From: Timonella corticicola
GTDB taxonomy: Bacteria; Actinomycetota; Actinomycetes; Actinomycetales; Cellulomonadaceae
Direction: 5' to 3'
Length of the DNA: 64,000 nt
NCBI RefSeq assembly: GCF_042683685.1
Contig: NZ_JBHUOP010000007.1
Span: 45,297-109,296, forward strand
The position numbers and the translations under genes were made by a program. Every line of letters starts with the position of its first letter. The stretch's first letter is position 1. The notes below the pieces were generated by a model. The model worked only from the letters and a program-made list of their open reading frames with translations, made no database searches and was not told where the DNA came from. Positions 8,697-16,408 of the stretch are shown here, piece after piece.

Positions 8697-9733
8697 ACCT
8701 CTGGCAAGGACTATTACTGACAGCCGGTCTGCTCGCCGCCAACGCGTTCTTTGTTGGTGCCGAGTTCGCGCTCATCGCAGCACGCCGCTCCATCATCGAG
8801 CCAAAAGCCCAAGAGGGTGGCCGCGCGGCGAAGATGACCCTGTGGGCCATCGAGAACGTGTCGTTCATGATGGCCGCAGCCCAAATGGGTATCACGCTGT
8901 TCTCACTGCTCCTCGGAGCACTCTCCGAACCGATCATCGCGCACGCGCTGGAAGGCCCGTTCGAGCAGATCGGCATCCCAGAGAACCTGGTGCACCCCGT
9001 TGCGGTCGCGATCACGCTGCTGTTCATCACCTACCTGCACGTCGTGCTCGGTGAAATGGTGCCGAAGAACATTGCGCTCGCAGGGCCAGAACGCGCTGCG
9101 CTCGTGCTTGGTCCACCGCTCGTGATCATTGCCCGGATTTTCAAGCCTGTCCTGTGGACGCTTAACGGGCTCGGTAACGCTGTTCTGCGCCTTATGAAGG
9201 TCGAACCCAAGAACGAGGTTGCCACAGTGTTCACTCAGCATGAGGTGGCAGACCTGGTTGAGGAATCGCAGGACGGCGGCATGATTTCCGAAGAAGACGA
9301 GCAACTCCTCTTGAGTGCGCTCACGTTCGAGTCTCGCTCGGTGGAGAACGTTGTGATCCCGATGGCGCAGATGCGCACCCTTCAGGAGGGCTTCACCGCG
9401 GCAGCGGCGGAGGACGTGGCCCGCAACGGTTTCTCCCGCTTCCCCGTGGTCGGTAAGAACGGTCGTCCTATCGGTTACGTGCACATCAAGGACTTCCTTG
9501 ACGTTGGCGCCGCTGAACGCGACCTTCCGGTGAAACCTGAGGTCATCCGCGCGATGCCTACCCTGAACGCGGGCGACTCACTCCAGATGGTGCTCTCCAC
9601 GATGCAGCGCGATGGTGCACACCTCGCGCTCGTGGATGGCCCGCACGGACTGATCGGCGTGGTCACGCTGGAGGATGTTCTCGAAGAACTGGTTGGACAG
9701 ATTCGCGACGATTCGAGGGCTTCCCGCGCATAG
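8693..9733 (+). CDS. CNNM/CBS-domain membrane protein, short paralogue
   Basis: 346 residues: CNNM membrane domain with GEMVPKNIALAGPE near residue 122, then a CBS pair ending VVTLEDVLEELVGQI, and only a few residues after. The C-terminal CorC_HlyC domain of the upstream paralogue is absent, a pairing common in actinobacteria. The ATGA overlap with the upstream gene implies coupled translation and possibly a heteromeric complex. Substrate ion unknown. Confidence 0.88.
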   Translation: MNLWQGLLLTAGLLAANAFFVGAEFALIAARRSIIEPKAQEGGRAAKMTLWAIENVSFMMAAAQMGITLFSLLLGALSEPIIAHALEGPFEQIGIPENLVHPVAVAITLLFITYLHVVLGEMVPKNIALAGPERAALVLGPPLVIIARIFKPVLWTLNGLGNAVLRLMKVEPKNEVATVFTQHEVADLVEESQDGGMISEEDEQLLLSALTFESRSVENVVIPMAQMRTLQEGFTAAAAEDVARNGFSRFPVVGKNGRPIGYVHIKDFLDVGAAERDLPVKPEVIRAMPTLNAGDSLQMVLSTMQRDGAHLALVDGPHGLIGVVTLEDVLEELVGQIRDDSRASRA

Positions 9734-9757
9734 TCACCTCATGGCGGTGGCTGGCTG

Positions 9758-9791
9758 AGGGCCGCGAAACCCTGACGGGTTTCGCGGCCCT
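9758..9791. terminator. Bidirectional hairpin after the CNNM operon
   Basis: AGGGCCGCGAAACCC and its exact complement enclose a 4-nt loop (15-bp stem). It follows the CNNM operon and also borders the 3' end of the minus-strand NUDIX pseudogene. Confidence 0.8.
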
Positions 9792-10048
9792 CATGCGTTT
9801 GTTGGGGGTGTGGGCCGGTCTCGCTGATACAGCGCCGAGTGCGGTCGGGCATCTGCGGTAGTTGATCGATCTGGAACCAGCGTGCTCCAAGGCTCTCGCC
9901 ATCAGCCGGGTAAGGATCGCCGGATACCCACTCGGACCGGAAGGTCAGGTCAATACGTGATGACAGCGGTAGCCCCCGAAAGCCACAGGGGAGTAGTACC
10001 GACCTTGTCGCGTAACGCGAGGACGAACTCTGGAATGGCCGTGTTCAT
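9792..10048 (-). pseudogene. NUDIX hydrolase pseudogene lacking the Nudix box
   Basis: From ATG at 10048 the minus strand reads an N-terminal piece with IPEFVLALRDKVG and TPLWLSGATAVI, typical of actinobacterial NUDIX hydrolases, and stops at TGA near 9959. After a one-base frame change it continues with the family's C-terminal half: DLTFRSEWVSGDPYPADG, then ARWFQIDQLPQMPDRTRR. The central part with the catalytic GX5EX7REUXEEXGU motif is missing, so one internal deletion and a frameshift destroyed the gene. The remainder of 9734-10237 is spacer. Confidence 0.75.
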
Positions 10049-10171
10049 CAACGTACCCGAGCCTGCAAGAAGGCTCGCGAAGACGCCACCTTCACATGTG
10101 CAGCCAGAAACGGGCTACACGCCTGGACACAAAATGTGTCTGCAATGTGAGTAGGACTATTCTCCTAGCGC

Positions 10172-10190
10172 CGCGGATAGGCTAACCTAA
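10172..10190 (+). promoter_or_regulatory. Possible DtxR/IdeR iron box
   Basis: CGCGGATAGGCTAACCTAA matches the 19-bp actinobacterial iron-box consensus at 15 positions, with the right half perfect. TAGGCT could also be the -10 element of the TM2 gene promoter, the usual position for repression by an iron-loaded regulator. The left half is weak. Confidence 0.45.
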
Positions 10191-10237
10191 TGCGCAGTGC
10201 GTACTTTCGCACCCACACCAGCTTTAAAAGGACAACA

Positions 10238-10519
10238 ATGAGCACTCCAAACACGCAGTTTCAGCAGCCGGGTGCTGCAGGCCCTGTAGGCAGCAAATCG
10301 AAGATCGTCGCCGGAATTCTCGGAATCCTCCTTGGAGGCTTTGGCGTTCACAACTTCTATCTCGGCAAGACGCAACGTGCGGTCATCCAGATCGTCGTCA
10401 CCGTCGTTACGCTCGGTGCAGGTGCTATCTGGGGCTTCGTCGAGGGCATCCTGATCCTCGTGTCGAAGCCAGGCACCGACTGGCACAAGGACGCAGAGGG
10501 CCTCGAACTCCAAGACTGA
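10238..10519 (+). CDS. TM2-domain membrane protein
   Basis: A 93-residue protein. After a short polar N-terminus (residues 1-22) comes the TM2 core: a first membrane helix (IVAGILGILLGGFGVHNFYLG), a short loop, and a second helix ending GFVEGILILVS. The HNFYLG turn is the family hallmark. AAAAGGACAACA provides the ribosome-binding site for the chosen ATG. A paralogue follows at 10675, and the two 5' leaders (CTTTAAA..GGACAA) are alike, indicating tandem duplication. Molecular role of such short TM2 proteins is unknown; the iron-box-like sequence upstream is the only hint at regulation. Confidence 0.88.
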   Translation: MSTPNTQFQQPGAAGPVGSKSKIVAGILGILLGGFGVHNFYLGKTQRAVIQIVVTVVTLGAGAIWGFVEGILILVSKPGTDWHKDAEGLELQD

Positions 10520-10564
10520 AGATGGTCTGAGGAATCAGAGTTCAGAACGCTAGGAGTCACGCCG

Positions 10565-10594
10565 GGCGGCCGCTTTCATGAGAGAGTGGCCGCC
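10565..10594 (+). terminator. Hairpin after the first TM2 gene
   Basis: GGCGGCC and GGCCGCC pair around a 16-nt loop between the two TM2 genes. No clear T run follows. Confidence 0.5.
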
Positions 10595-10674
10595 TTCGGT
10601 ATACCTGCAGAAAATGTGTCGGAGGGCTGCGCTAATCTTTAAAGGACAAACGTGTTTACCAGCAAAGGACACTC

Positions 10675-11106
10675 ATGAGCACGCCGAACGATCCAGCCAG
10701 TCAGACCAACCCATACGGTGGGCAGTCGGGCAACAGCGGCAACCCATACCAGAGCGGCCAACCGTATGGTGGCCCTCAGCAAGGTCAGCCCTACCAGCAG
10801 CAACCATATGGTCAGCAGGGCCCATACGGCGGACAACAGCCTCCCTATATGCAGCCGCCAACCGGCCAGAAATCCAAGATCGTTGCCGGAATCCTCGGCA
10901 TCTTGCTTGGCGTTTTTGGCGTACACAACTTCTACCTGGGTAACACGGGCAAGGCGGTCGCCCAACTTCTGATCACGGTTGTCAGTGTGGGAACGCTTGC
11001 GGTGATCTCCAGCATCTGGGGTCTCGTTGAGGGTATCCTGATCCTCGTGTCAAAGCCGGGCGATCCATGGCACCGCGACGCTCGTGGTTTCGAGTTGCAG
11101 GACTGA
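10675..11106 (+). CDS. TM2-domain membrane protein with Gln/Pro/Tyr/Gly-rich N-terminus
   Basis: 143 residues. The first 60 are low complexity with repeated NPYQSGQPYGGPQ- and QQPYGQQGPY-like units, likely a disordered cytoplasmic tail. The TM2 core follows (KIVAGILGILLGVFGVHNFY, second helix to GLVEGILILVS). AAAGGACACTC precedes the ATG. It is a paralogue of the preceding gene, differing mainly in the added tail, and its stop lies only 13 bases from the stop of the convergent DUF2599 gene. Confidence 0.88.
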   Translation: MSTPNDPASQTNPYGGQSGNSGNPYQSGQPYGGPQQGQPYQQQPYGQQGPYGGQQPPYMQPPTGQKSKIVAGILGILLGVFGVHNFYLGNTGKAVAQLLITVVSVGTLAVISSIWGLVEGILILVSKPGDPWHRDARGFELQD

Positions 11107-11119
11107 AACTGCTTCACTC

Positions 11120-11932
11120 TCACGGATTGCATCGGGCTGCCAGGAGACTGAGCAGCCCGATGTCGTCATACCAGGTCTCCAGGTTCCACGTATCCTTGCT
11201 CTGCGCGCCGATAGCGTGGCACTGGAACTGGTGTTCAAGCGACTCTCCGGGATGTTCGGTCACTTCGGGCAGGTCTCGCACAACGCTGTGCCAACCATAG
11301 TCTGAGACCGCAAGCCCGCCGTTACGTGCCCAACTGCTCGGCGTGATGAACAGGCGAGGTCCTTCGCGTTCATCCACCCATCGCGCAGACTCCACTGCCG
11401 TCTCGCCGAAAAACGCGGACAGTTCGGTGTCCTCCTCGAGGTTGCTGCGCCGCGTTGCCGTGAACACAATCTGATCGGCATGGTCTACGCGCTCCCATGC
11501 CCATGCGTTTACGGGCGCACCAGGAGAGCGGGGCATGCTGATCCCCAGCACGAATGTGTCATCGATAAGCACCGCAACCGATTGGTCGACTAGGAGGCGT
11601 GTTGTCATGTCTTCGTGTTCGTCAAGTGCAATGACCAGTCCGTTGGCACTCGGCGCGGAGATCTCCAGCCCACCGCCGATGATCTCACCGGTACTTAGTC
11701 GTGGCAGATTATTCTCCCAGGTCACCGTAGCGGTTGTCGTAACCGTTCCCATTTCCGACGAAGTGGTGTCTTTGTCCGGCGCCTCACCTTCGGATGTCGT
11801 TTGGGTGCGGATCTCAGGTTCCGGCACCGCAGGTGCCGGAACCTGGGTGGACTGCCCGGCGGGCACGAGCGAACACCCTGCCAAAGCGAGAACTGGAAGG
11901 GCGGCAACCAGAATCGTCGAAAAGCGCCTCAT
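11120..11932 (-). CDS. DUF2599 lipoprotein
   Basis: 270 residues. The chosen start gives a proper lipoprotein signal: MRRF, hydrophobic stretch, lipobox LALAGC, then a Thr/Ser/Pro/Glu-rich linker. The C-terminal third (NGGLAVSDYGWHSVVRD, HQFQCHAIGAQSKDTWNLE) is the DUF2599 domain. Function unknown; expected outside the membrane. An ATG at 12025 overlapping the LacI stop would add 31 residues before the signal and is less likely as the true start. The start codon lies in an inverted repeat (11930-11950), and a 14-bp perfect stem is encoded at 11815-11845. Confidence 0.82.
   Translation of the reverse strand: MRRFSTILVAALPVLALAGCSLVPAGQSTQVPAPAVPEPEIRTQTTSEGEAPDKDTTSSEMGTVTTTATVTWENNLPRLSTGEIIGGGLEISAPSANGLVIALDEHEDMTTRLLVDQSVAVLIDDTFVLGISMPRSPGAPVNAWAWERVDHADQIVFTATRRSNLEEDTELSAFFGETAVESARWVDEREGPRLFITPSSWARNGGLAVSDYGWHSVVRDLPEVTEHPGESLEHQFQCHAIGAQSKDTWNLETWYDDIGLLSLLAARCNP
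11130..11162. terminator. Convergent terminator inside the DUF2599 3' end
   Basis: CATCGGGCTGC pairs perfectly with GCAGCCCGATG. The stem follows the second TM2 stop but lies within the last codons of the convergent DUF2599 gene. Confidence 0.6.
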
Positions 11933-11950
11933 GGCATCAACGATGCCATG
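11930..11950. promoter_or_regulatory. Inverted repeat over the DUF2599 start codon
   Basis: CATGGCATC and GATGCCATG are exact complements separated by AAC; the ATG of the lipoprotein is in one arm. It could be an operator or an RNA stem hiding the start. Confidence 0.45.
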
Positions 11951-12021
11951 GCAACCTGGCAACCCAACCGCCGAGACGCCAACTACGCGTAAGCGGCGTG
12001 CAGGTTGCGGGGACCAGTGAG

Positions 12022-13047
12022 TCATGTCCTCTGGGAGGTGCGAGGACTCGCCACCGAAGCACGGGTCACAAGAGAGACCTCGAGAGAGATCGGCGGGGGA
12101 GTCCCCTGCCCCTTTTCGACCTCTTGAAGGACCAAGCGCGCGGCTTCTGCGCCTTTGGCTTGAATGTCCTGCGCCACGGTGGTCAGTCCTGGAGTCACCA
12201 GCGCGCTCATCTCAATGTTGTCGAAGCCAATGACGGAGATATCCTCGGGAACCCGAACACCGGCCTCGTTCAGACCCGCGAGGATTCCGATTGCGAGGGA
12301 GTCAGCGGTTGCGAAGACCGCAGTTACGTCAGGGTGGTCCTTCCTGAGTCTGCGTCCGAGAGCCTGTCCGTCCTCATAGGAGATGAGAGTCTCCACAACT
12401 GCGATCTGACTCGGGTCAATGCCTGATGCAATGCAGGCCGATAGAAACCCCTCCCAACGTTGGCCCATCACGCCCATGCCTTCAAAGGGAGGCCCAGCGA
12501 ACAGAAGTTGACTGTGCCCAGCCTCGGTGAGGCATGTTCCCGCAAGCCACCCGCCCCGCCTGTCATCGGTCCGAACCGAGATCGTGCGGGGATTCTCCGA
12601 ATAGCTGTCTATCGCCACGAGGGGAACTCCGCTTACCTGAATGCGGTCGATCTGTGAATCGGCAAACTCAAGAAGGATCGCGCCGTCGAGAGCCCAACCC
12701 TTGATCGCACCGGTGATGTCAGCTTCCTTCTCGATCCCCCGGAGCAGCACGTGATAACCCTCGTGGCGTAGATGCTTCTCCAAGCCGCCGATGACCTCCA
12801 CCGTATGTGGGCTCATGAGGAGGCTGTGGTCTTCTCCCACGGGCGTCAGTGCCGCGATTATGTGGGATTTTGAGGCAGCCAGACTGCGGGCAGGGAGATT
12901 GGGCACGTAGCCGAGACGATCGGCGATCTCAAGCACGCGGTGTGCCGTTGCCTCTGAGACACGTGAACGTTTCCCGTTCATGACGTTGGAGACGGTCATC
13001 AGGCTGACGCCGGCCTCACTGGCGATGTCACTCAACCGAACTGGCAC
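12022..13047 (-). CDS. LacI-family repressor of the alpha-glucoside operon
   Basis: 341 residues. The N-terminal LacI helix-turn-helix (LSDIASEAGVSLMTVSNVMNG) and hinge (ADRLGYVPNLPARSLA) are complete; the remainder is a periplasmic-binding-like sugar domain ending with the usual DISVIGFDN and TTVAQDIQAKG stretches. It is divergent from the alpha-glucosidase gene, whose promoter carries two identical copies of TGATATAGCGCTAAA, with the AGCGCT core typical for LacI proteins of actinobacterial alpha-glucoside systems. It probably represses that operon until an alpha-glucoside binds. Confidence 0.92.
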   Translation of the reverse strand: MPVRLSDIASEAGVSLMTVSNVMNGKRSRVSEATAHRVLEIADRLGYVPNLPARSLAASKSHIIAALTPVGEDHSLLMSPHTVEVIGGLEKHLRHEGYHVLLRGIEKEADITGAIKGWALDGAILLEFADSQIDRIQVSGVPLVAIDSYSENPRTISVRTDDRRGGWLAGTCLTEAGHSQLLFAGPPFEGMGVMGQRWEGFLSACIASGIDPSQIAVVETLISYEDGQALGRRLRKDHPDVTAVFATADSLAIGILAGLNEAGVRVPEDISVIGFDNIEMSALVTPGLTTVAQDIQAKGAEAARLVLQEVEKGQGTPPPISLEVSLVTRASVASPRTSQRT

Positions 13048-13100
13048 GTGGGCTCCTCTTCCTAGGGTCTCGCATCTAGTGTAGCCGCTACCAGCAGCAA

Positions 13101-13115
13101 TGATATAGCGCTAAA
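13101..13115 (+). promoter_or_regulatory. LacI operator O1
   Basis: TGATATAGCGCTAAA with palindromic core TAGCGCTA, about 20 bp upstream of the -35 element. Identical to the second site exactly 70 bp downstream, which invites DNA looping. Confidence 0.8.
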
Positions 13116-13134
13116 TCTTATTTACCTGGATCTG

Positions 13135-13164
13135 TTGACACAGGTTTGCATGTGAGCCTAATAT
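13135..13164 (+). promoter_or_regulatory. Promoter of the alpha-glucoside operon
   Basis: TTGACA at 13135-13140 and TAATAT at 13159-13164 with an 18-bp spacer. The two operators flank it, the second covering the expected transcription start. Confidence 0.8.
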
Positions 13165-13170
13165 CGCAAG

Positions 13171-13185
13171 TGATATAGCGCTAAA
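13171..13185 (+). promoter_or_regulatory. LacI operator O2
   Basis: Second exact copy of TGATATAGCGCTAAA, placed at about +1 to +15 relative to the TTGACA/TAATAT promoter. Confidence 0.8.
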
Positions 13186-13211
13186 CCTATTTCATTCAAG
13201 GACGAACAACG

Positions 13212-14870
13212 ATGTCTCGTAACGCTGAATCATCCACCGAATGCACCGAACCCCTGAACGATGACTGGTGGCGCAATGCCGTCATCTATCAGGTGTACCC
13301 ACGCAGCTATGCAGACGCTGATGGGGATGGGACCGGAGACCTCAATGGGGTGCGTTCACGGTTGCCTTATCTGCAAGAACTTGGAGTCGATGCAATCTGG
13401 CTGACACCCTGGTACCAATCTCCACTCGCAGATGGTGGCTACGATGTCGCTGACTATCGGGTAATCGATCCGACCTTCGGGACGCTTGAAGACGCTGAAC
13501 ACCTCATTTCAGAGGCTGCGGAAATAGGTATCCGCACAATCATCGATGTGGTGCCGAACCACATTTCAGATCAGCATCGCTGGTTCCAAGAGGCACTTGA
13601 CTCCCCGCCGGGTTCTCCCGAACGCTCACGGTTCTGGTTCCATCCAGGAAAGGGCCCGGGAGGGGATGAACTGCCAAATGACTGGCAGTCGAGCTTCGGG
13701 GGAGACACCTGGACTCGCACGACGAACCCTGACGGCTCACCAGGCGAGTGGTATCTGCACCTGTTCAGCGCACACCAGCCCGACCTCAACTGGAACAATC
13801 CCGACGTGTGGGAGGAACACGAGGCGGTTCTCAGGTTCTGGTTTGACCGAGGTGTCGCGGGCATTCGCATTGACTCGGCGGCAATGCCGATCAAACACCC
13901 CGACCTGCCACCGATCCCAGAGTCCCCAGCCCCAGGCGAGCATCCTCACCTCGACCGCGACGAGATTCACGACATCTATCGGGCGTGGCGCAAGGTCGCG
14001 GACTCCTACCCAGACACACGGGTGCTCGTTGGCGAGGTATGGCTGGACAACGCCGAGCGATTCGCCGCCTATCTGCGACCTGACGAGATGCACTCCGCCT
14101 TCAACTTCGACTTCATGGCGCGGCCATGGGACGCGGCGGAACTGCGCACATCGATCACGAACACCCTGCGAGACCATGCACTTGTCGATGCTCCGCCAAC
14201 GTGGGTTCTCTCCAACCACGATGTGACCAGGCCTGTGACCCGCTACGGTCGAGAAGACTCGGGCTTCGCCTTCGAGGCCAAACGTTTCGGAGTGCCCACA
14301 GACCGTAAACTCGGGGAACAAAGGGCCCGAGCAGCCGCGCTGCTGACGGCAGCACTCCCCGGGACCCTGTACATCTACCAGGGCGATGAACTGGGGCTAC
14401 CCGAGGTCGATGTTCCGGTAGAAGCGATTCAAGACCCCATGTACCTTCGGTCCGGGAAAGTGAATCCCGGTCGCGACGGGTGCCGGGTGCCCATCCCTTG
14501 GAGCGGTACAGCACCGCCATATGGGTTCAGCGAGGGTCGCGCCGCAGACATCTGGCTTCCGCAACCACGAGACTGGGCTGGGCTGACCGTTGAGGCCCAG
14601 AGCGAGAACCCATCCTCGATGCTCTCGCTCTATAGGCAGGCAATATCGCTCCGCAGGTCCATCCCGGAACTGCGTGGTGACGACTTTGCGTGGCTAGACA
14701 CCCACACGGAGGTGATTGGATTTGTTCGCGGGAGGAGGTTCGCATCAATCACGAACTTTGGCCGCCCCATACCCCTCCCTCCTCACGAGCGAGTCCTTCT
14801 CGCCAGCACCCCGCTCACCGACGCCGGTGAGATCCCCCAGGATTCCACTGTCTGGCTGCTGATCCAGTAG
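13212..14870 (+). CDS. Alpha-glucosidase, glycoside hydrolase family 13
   Basis: 552 residues. Starts with the usual WWRNAVIYQVYPRSYAD and has family-13 regions I-IV: DVVPNHISDQH, GIRIDSAA with the nucleophile Asp, LVGEVW with the acid/base Glu, and LSNHDVTR with the third acid. This subfamily hydrolyses maltose, sucrose-type or other alpha-glucosides; there is no signal peptide, so it acts on imported sugar in the cytoplasm. First gene of a LacI-controlled operon with a binding protein and two permeases. Exact linkage preference cannot be read from the sequence. Confidence 0.92.
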   Translation: MSRNAESSTECTEPLNDDWWRNAVIYQVYPRSYADADGDGTGDLNGVRSRLPYLQELGVDAIWLTPWYQSPLADGGYDVADYRVIDPTFGTLEDAEHLISEAAEIGIRTIIDVVPNHISDQHRWFQEALDSPPGSPERSRFWFHPGKGPGGDELPNDWQSSFGGDTWTRTTNPDGSPGEWYLHLFSAHQPDLNWNNPDVWEEHEAVLRFWFDRGVAGIRIDSAAMPIKHPDLPPIPESPAPGEHPHLDRDEIHDIYRAWRKVADSYPDTRVLVGEVWLDNAERFAAYLRPDEMHSAFNFDFMARPWDAAELRTSITNTLRDHALVDAPPTWVLSNHDVTRPVTRYGREDSGFAFEAKRFGVPTDRKLGEQRARAAALLTAALPGTLYIYQGDELGLPEVDVPVEAIQDPMYLRSGKVNPGRDGCRVPIPWSGTAPPYGFSEGRAADIWLPQPRDWAGLTVEAQSENPSSMLSLYRQAISLRRSIPELRGDDFAWLDTHTEVIGFVRGRRFASITNFGRPIPLPPHERVLLASTPLTDAGEIPQDSTVWLLIQ

Positions 14871-14936
14871 CACACAGTGGTCGCGCAGCAGTCTACGTGC
14901 GCACAATTTACCAACGTTCACGGAAAGGAACGGACA

Positions 14937-16328
14937 ATGAAGTCAATTGCACAGCGCACATCAATCGCTATGTGTGCCGCAGTTTCAGTTTCTCTTGCGC
15001 TAGTCGGGTGTTCATCGGATTCCGAGACACCCGAGACATCACCGGTGACAGAAACCGCAGACGAGGCGGTCACCATCAAGGTCTCGATCGATGCGGGGCT
15101 GGAACCTGAAGCGCGTGAGAACTTCGACGCGCGGGTCAAGGCCTTTCAGACTGCACATGAGAACATCACGGTCGAGGCGCAGGAATACACATGGACGGCA
15201 ACGACGTTCACAGCGGATCTAGCAGGCGGCACTCTGCCACACGTGTTCACCATCCCGTTCACCGACGGACGTGGACTCATCGCCGCGAAGCAAATCGCCG
15301 ATATCAGTGATCTTGTGGCGGAGCTTCCCTATGCGGACCAGTTCAACCCGAACGTTGCGCAGGCAGGACAGGCGGAAGACGGCGGACAGTGGGCGATTCC
15401 AATCGCCGCCTATGGACAGGCGCTGCACTACAACCGGACCCTCTTCACCGAGGCCGGCCTTGATCCAGACTCGCCTCCCGAAACCTGGGACGAGGTCCGC
15501 GAAGCAGCACGGAAGATCAGCGAAGCCACCGGCGAGACCGGTTATGCGACGATGACCTCGAGCAATACCGGTGGCTGGATTTTGACCACGCTGGTGAACG
15601 CTTTCGGGGGACACACCGAGAATGCCGACGCCACGGCACCCACGATCGCATCTGACCCAGCGGTGAAGGAGGCCCTCGAGTACTTGCGAGCGCTTCGTTG
15701 GGAGGACAACTCCATGGGCGCTAACTTCCTCTACGACTGGGGCTCGATCAACCAGGACTTTGCCTCGGGCCGAATCGGAATGTATGTGTCAGGCGGCGGA
15801 AACTACGGAAACCTGGTCACCCAGAATGCACTCAATCCAGATGACTATGGCGTGACGGTCCTACCCCTTCAGGGGGCACAGCCTGGAACCCTTGGCGGTG
15901 GCACCCTTGCGGCTGTCAGCCCGAAGGGCACACCCGCTGAACAGGCGGCAGCGGTCAAGTGGATTGACTTCTACTATCTCGGTAGGTTCACCGATGAACA
16001 GACAGCCACCGATGCCGCGAAGGTGGCGGCAGATCTTGACCAGCCTGTCGGAGCTCCCGAACTACCGCTGTTTGACCAGGAGCAATTCGACGCCTATCAG
16101 GTGTGGATTGAACCGTACGTGAATGTTCCATTGCAGCAGATGGCGCCATACACGACCAAGAGCGGGGAACAAGAGCTAATCCCCGAACCACGCGTTGCCA
16201 CGCAAGACGTTTACGCGTTGCTCGATGCCGTTGTCCAGGCGGTCCTCACCAACGAGAACGCAGACATTGACGCCCTGCTCGCTCAGGTCCAGGGGCAGGC
16301 CGAATCCCTGTACTCCCAGGCCGACTAG
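14937..16328 (+). CDS. Sugar ABC transporter substrate-binding lipoprotein
   Basis: 463 residues. Signal with lipobox LALVGC near residue 28 and an acidic Ser/Thr/Glu linker anchor it outside the membrane. The body has the family-1 solute-binding pattern (FDARVKAFQTAHENITVE near residue 70, GQALHYNRTLFTEAGLD with P-TWDEV after it). GGAAAGGAACGG precedes the ATG; an earlier in-frame ATG at 14877 would place 20 polar residues before the signal and is unlikely. Feeds alpha-glucosides to the two permeases downstream. Confidence 0.92.
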   Translation: MKSIAQRTSIAMCAAVSVSLALVGCSSDSETPETSPVTETADEAVTIKVSIDAGLEPEARENFDARVKAFQTAHENITVEAQEYTWTATTFTADLAGGTLPHVFTIPFTDGRGLIAAKQIADISDLVAELPYADQFNPNVAQAGQAEDGGQWAIPIAAYGQALHYNRTLFTEAGLDPDSPPETWDEVREAARKISEATGETGYATMTSSNTGGWILTTLVNAFGGHTENADATAPTIASDPAVKEALEYLRALRWEDNSMGANFLYDWGSINQDFASGRIGMYVSGGGNYGNLVTQNALNPDDYGVTVLPLQGAQPGTLGGGTLAAVSPKGTPAEQAAAVKWIDFYYLGRFTDEQTATDAAKVAADLDQPVGAPELPLFDQEQFDAYQVWIEPYVNVPLQQMAPYTTKSGEQELIPEPRVATQDVYALLDAVVQAVLTNENADIDALLAQVQGQAESLYSQAD

Positions 16329-16343
16329 TCGGAACCGTTGGGA

Positions 16344-16378
16344 ACGTGCCGGGCGCTTGCGTTAAGTGCTCGGCACGT
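16344..16378 (+). terminator. Stem-loop between binding-protein and permease genes
   Basis: ACGTGCCG and CGGCACGT form the base of a longer imperfect stem. A hairpin here usually protects or over-represents the binding-protein message relative to the permeases; it lacks a T run, so full termination is not expected. Confidence 0.55.
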
Positions 16379-16408
16379 CTGCCCACATGACAAATTTCAA
16401 GGAACCTC

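Noticed and set aside
9882..10154. 90-residue plus-strand frame between the CNNM and TM2 genes
   Set aside because: No ribosome-binding site or motif, and the complementary strand reads as a NUDIX pseudogene.
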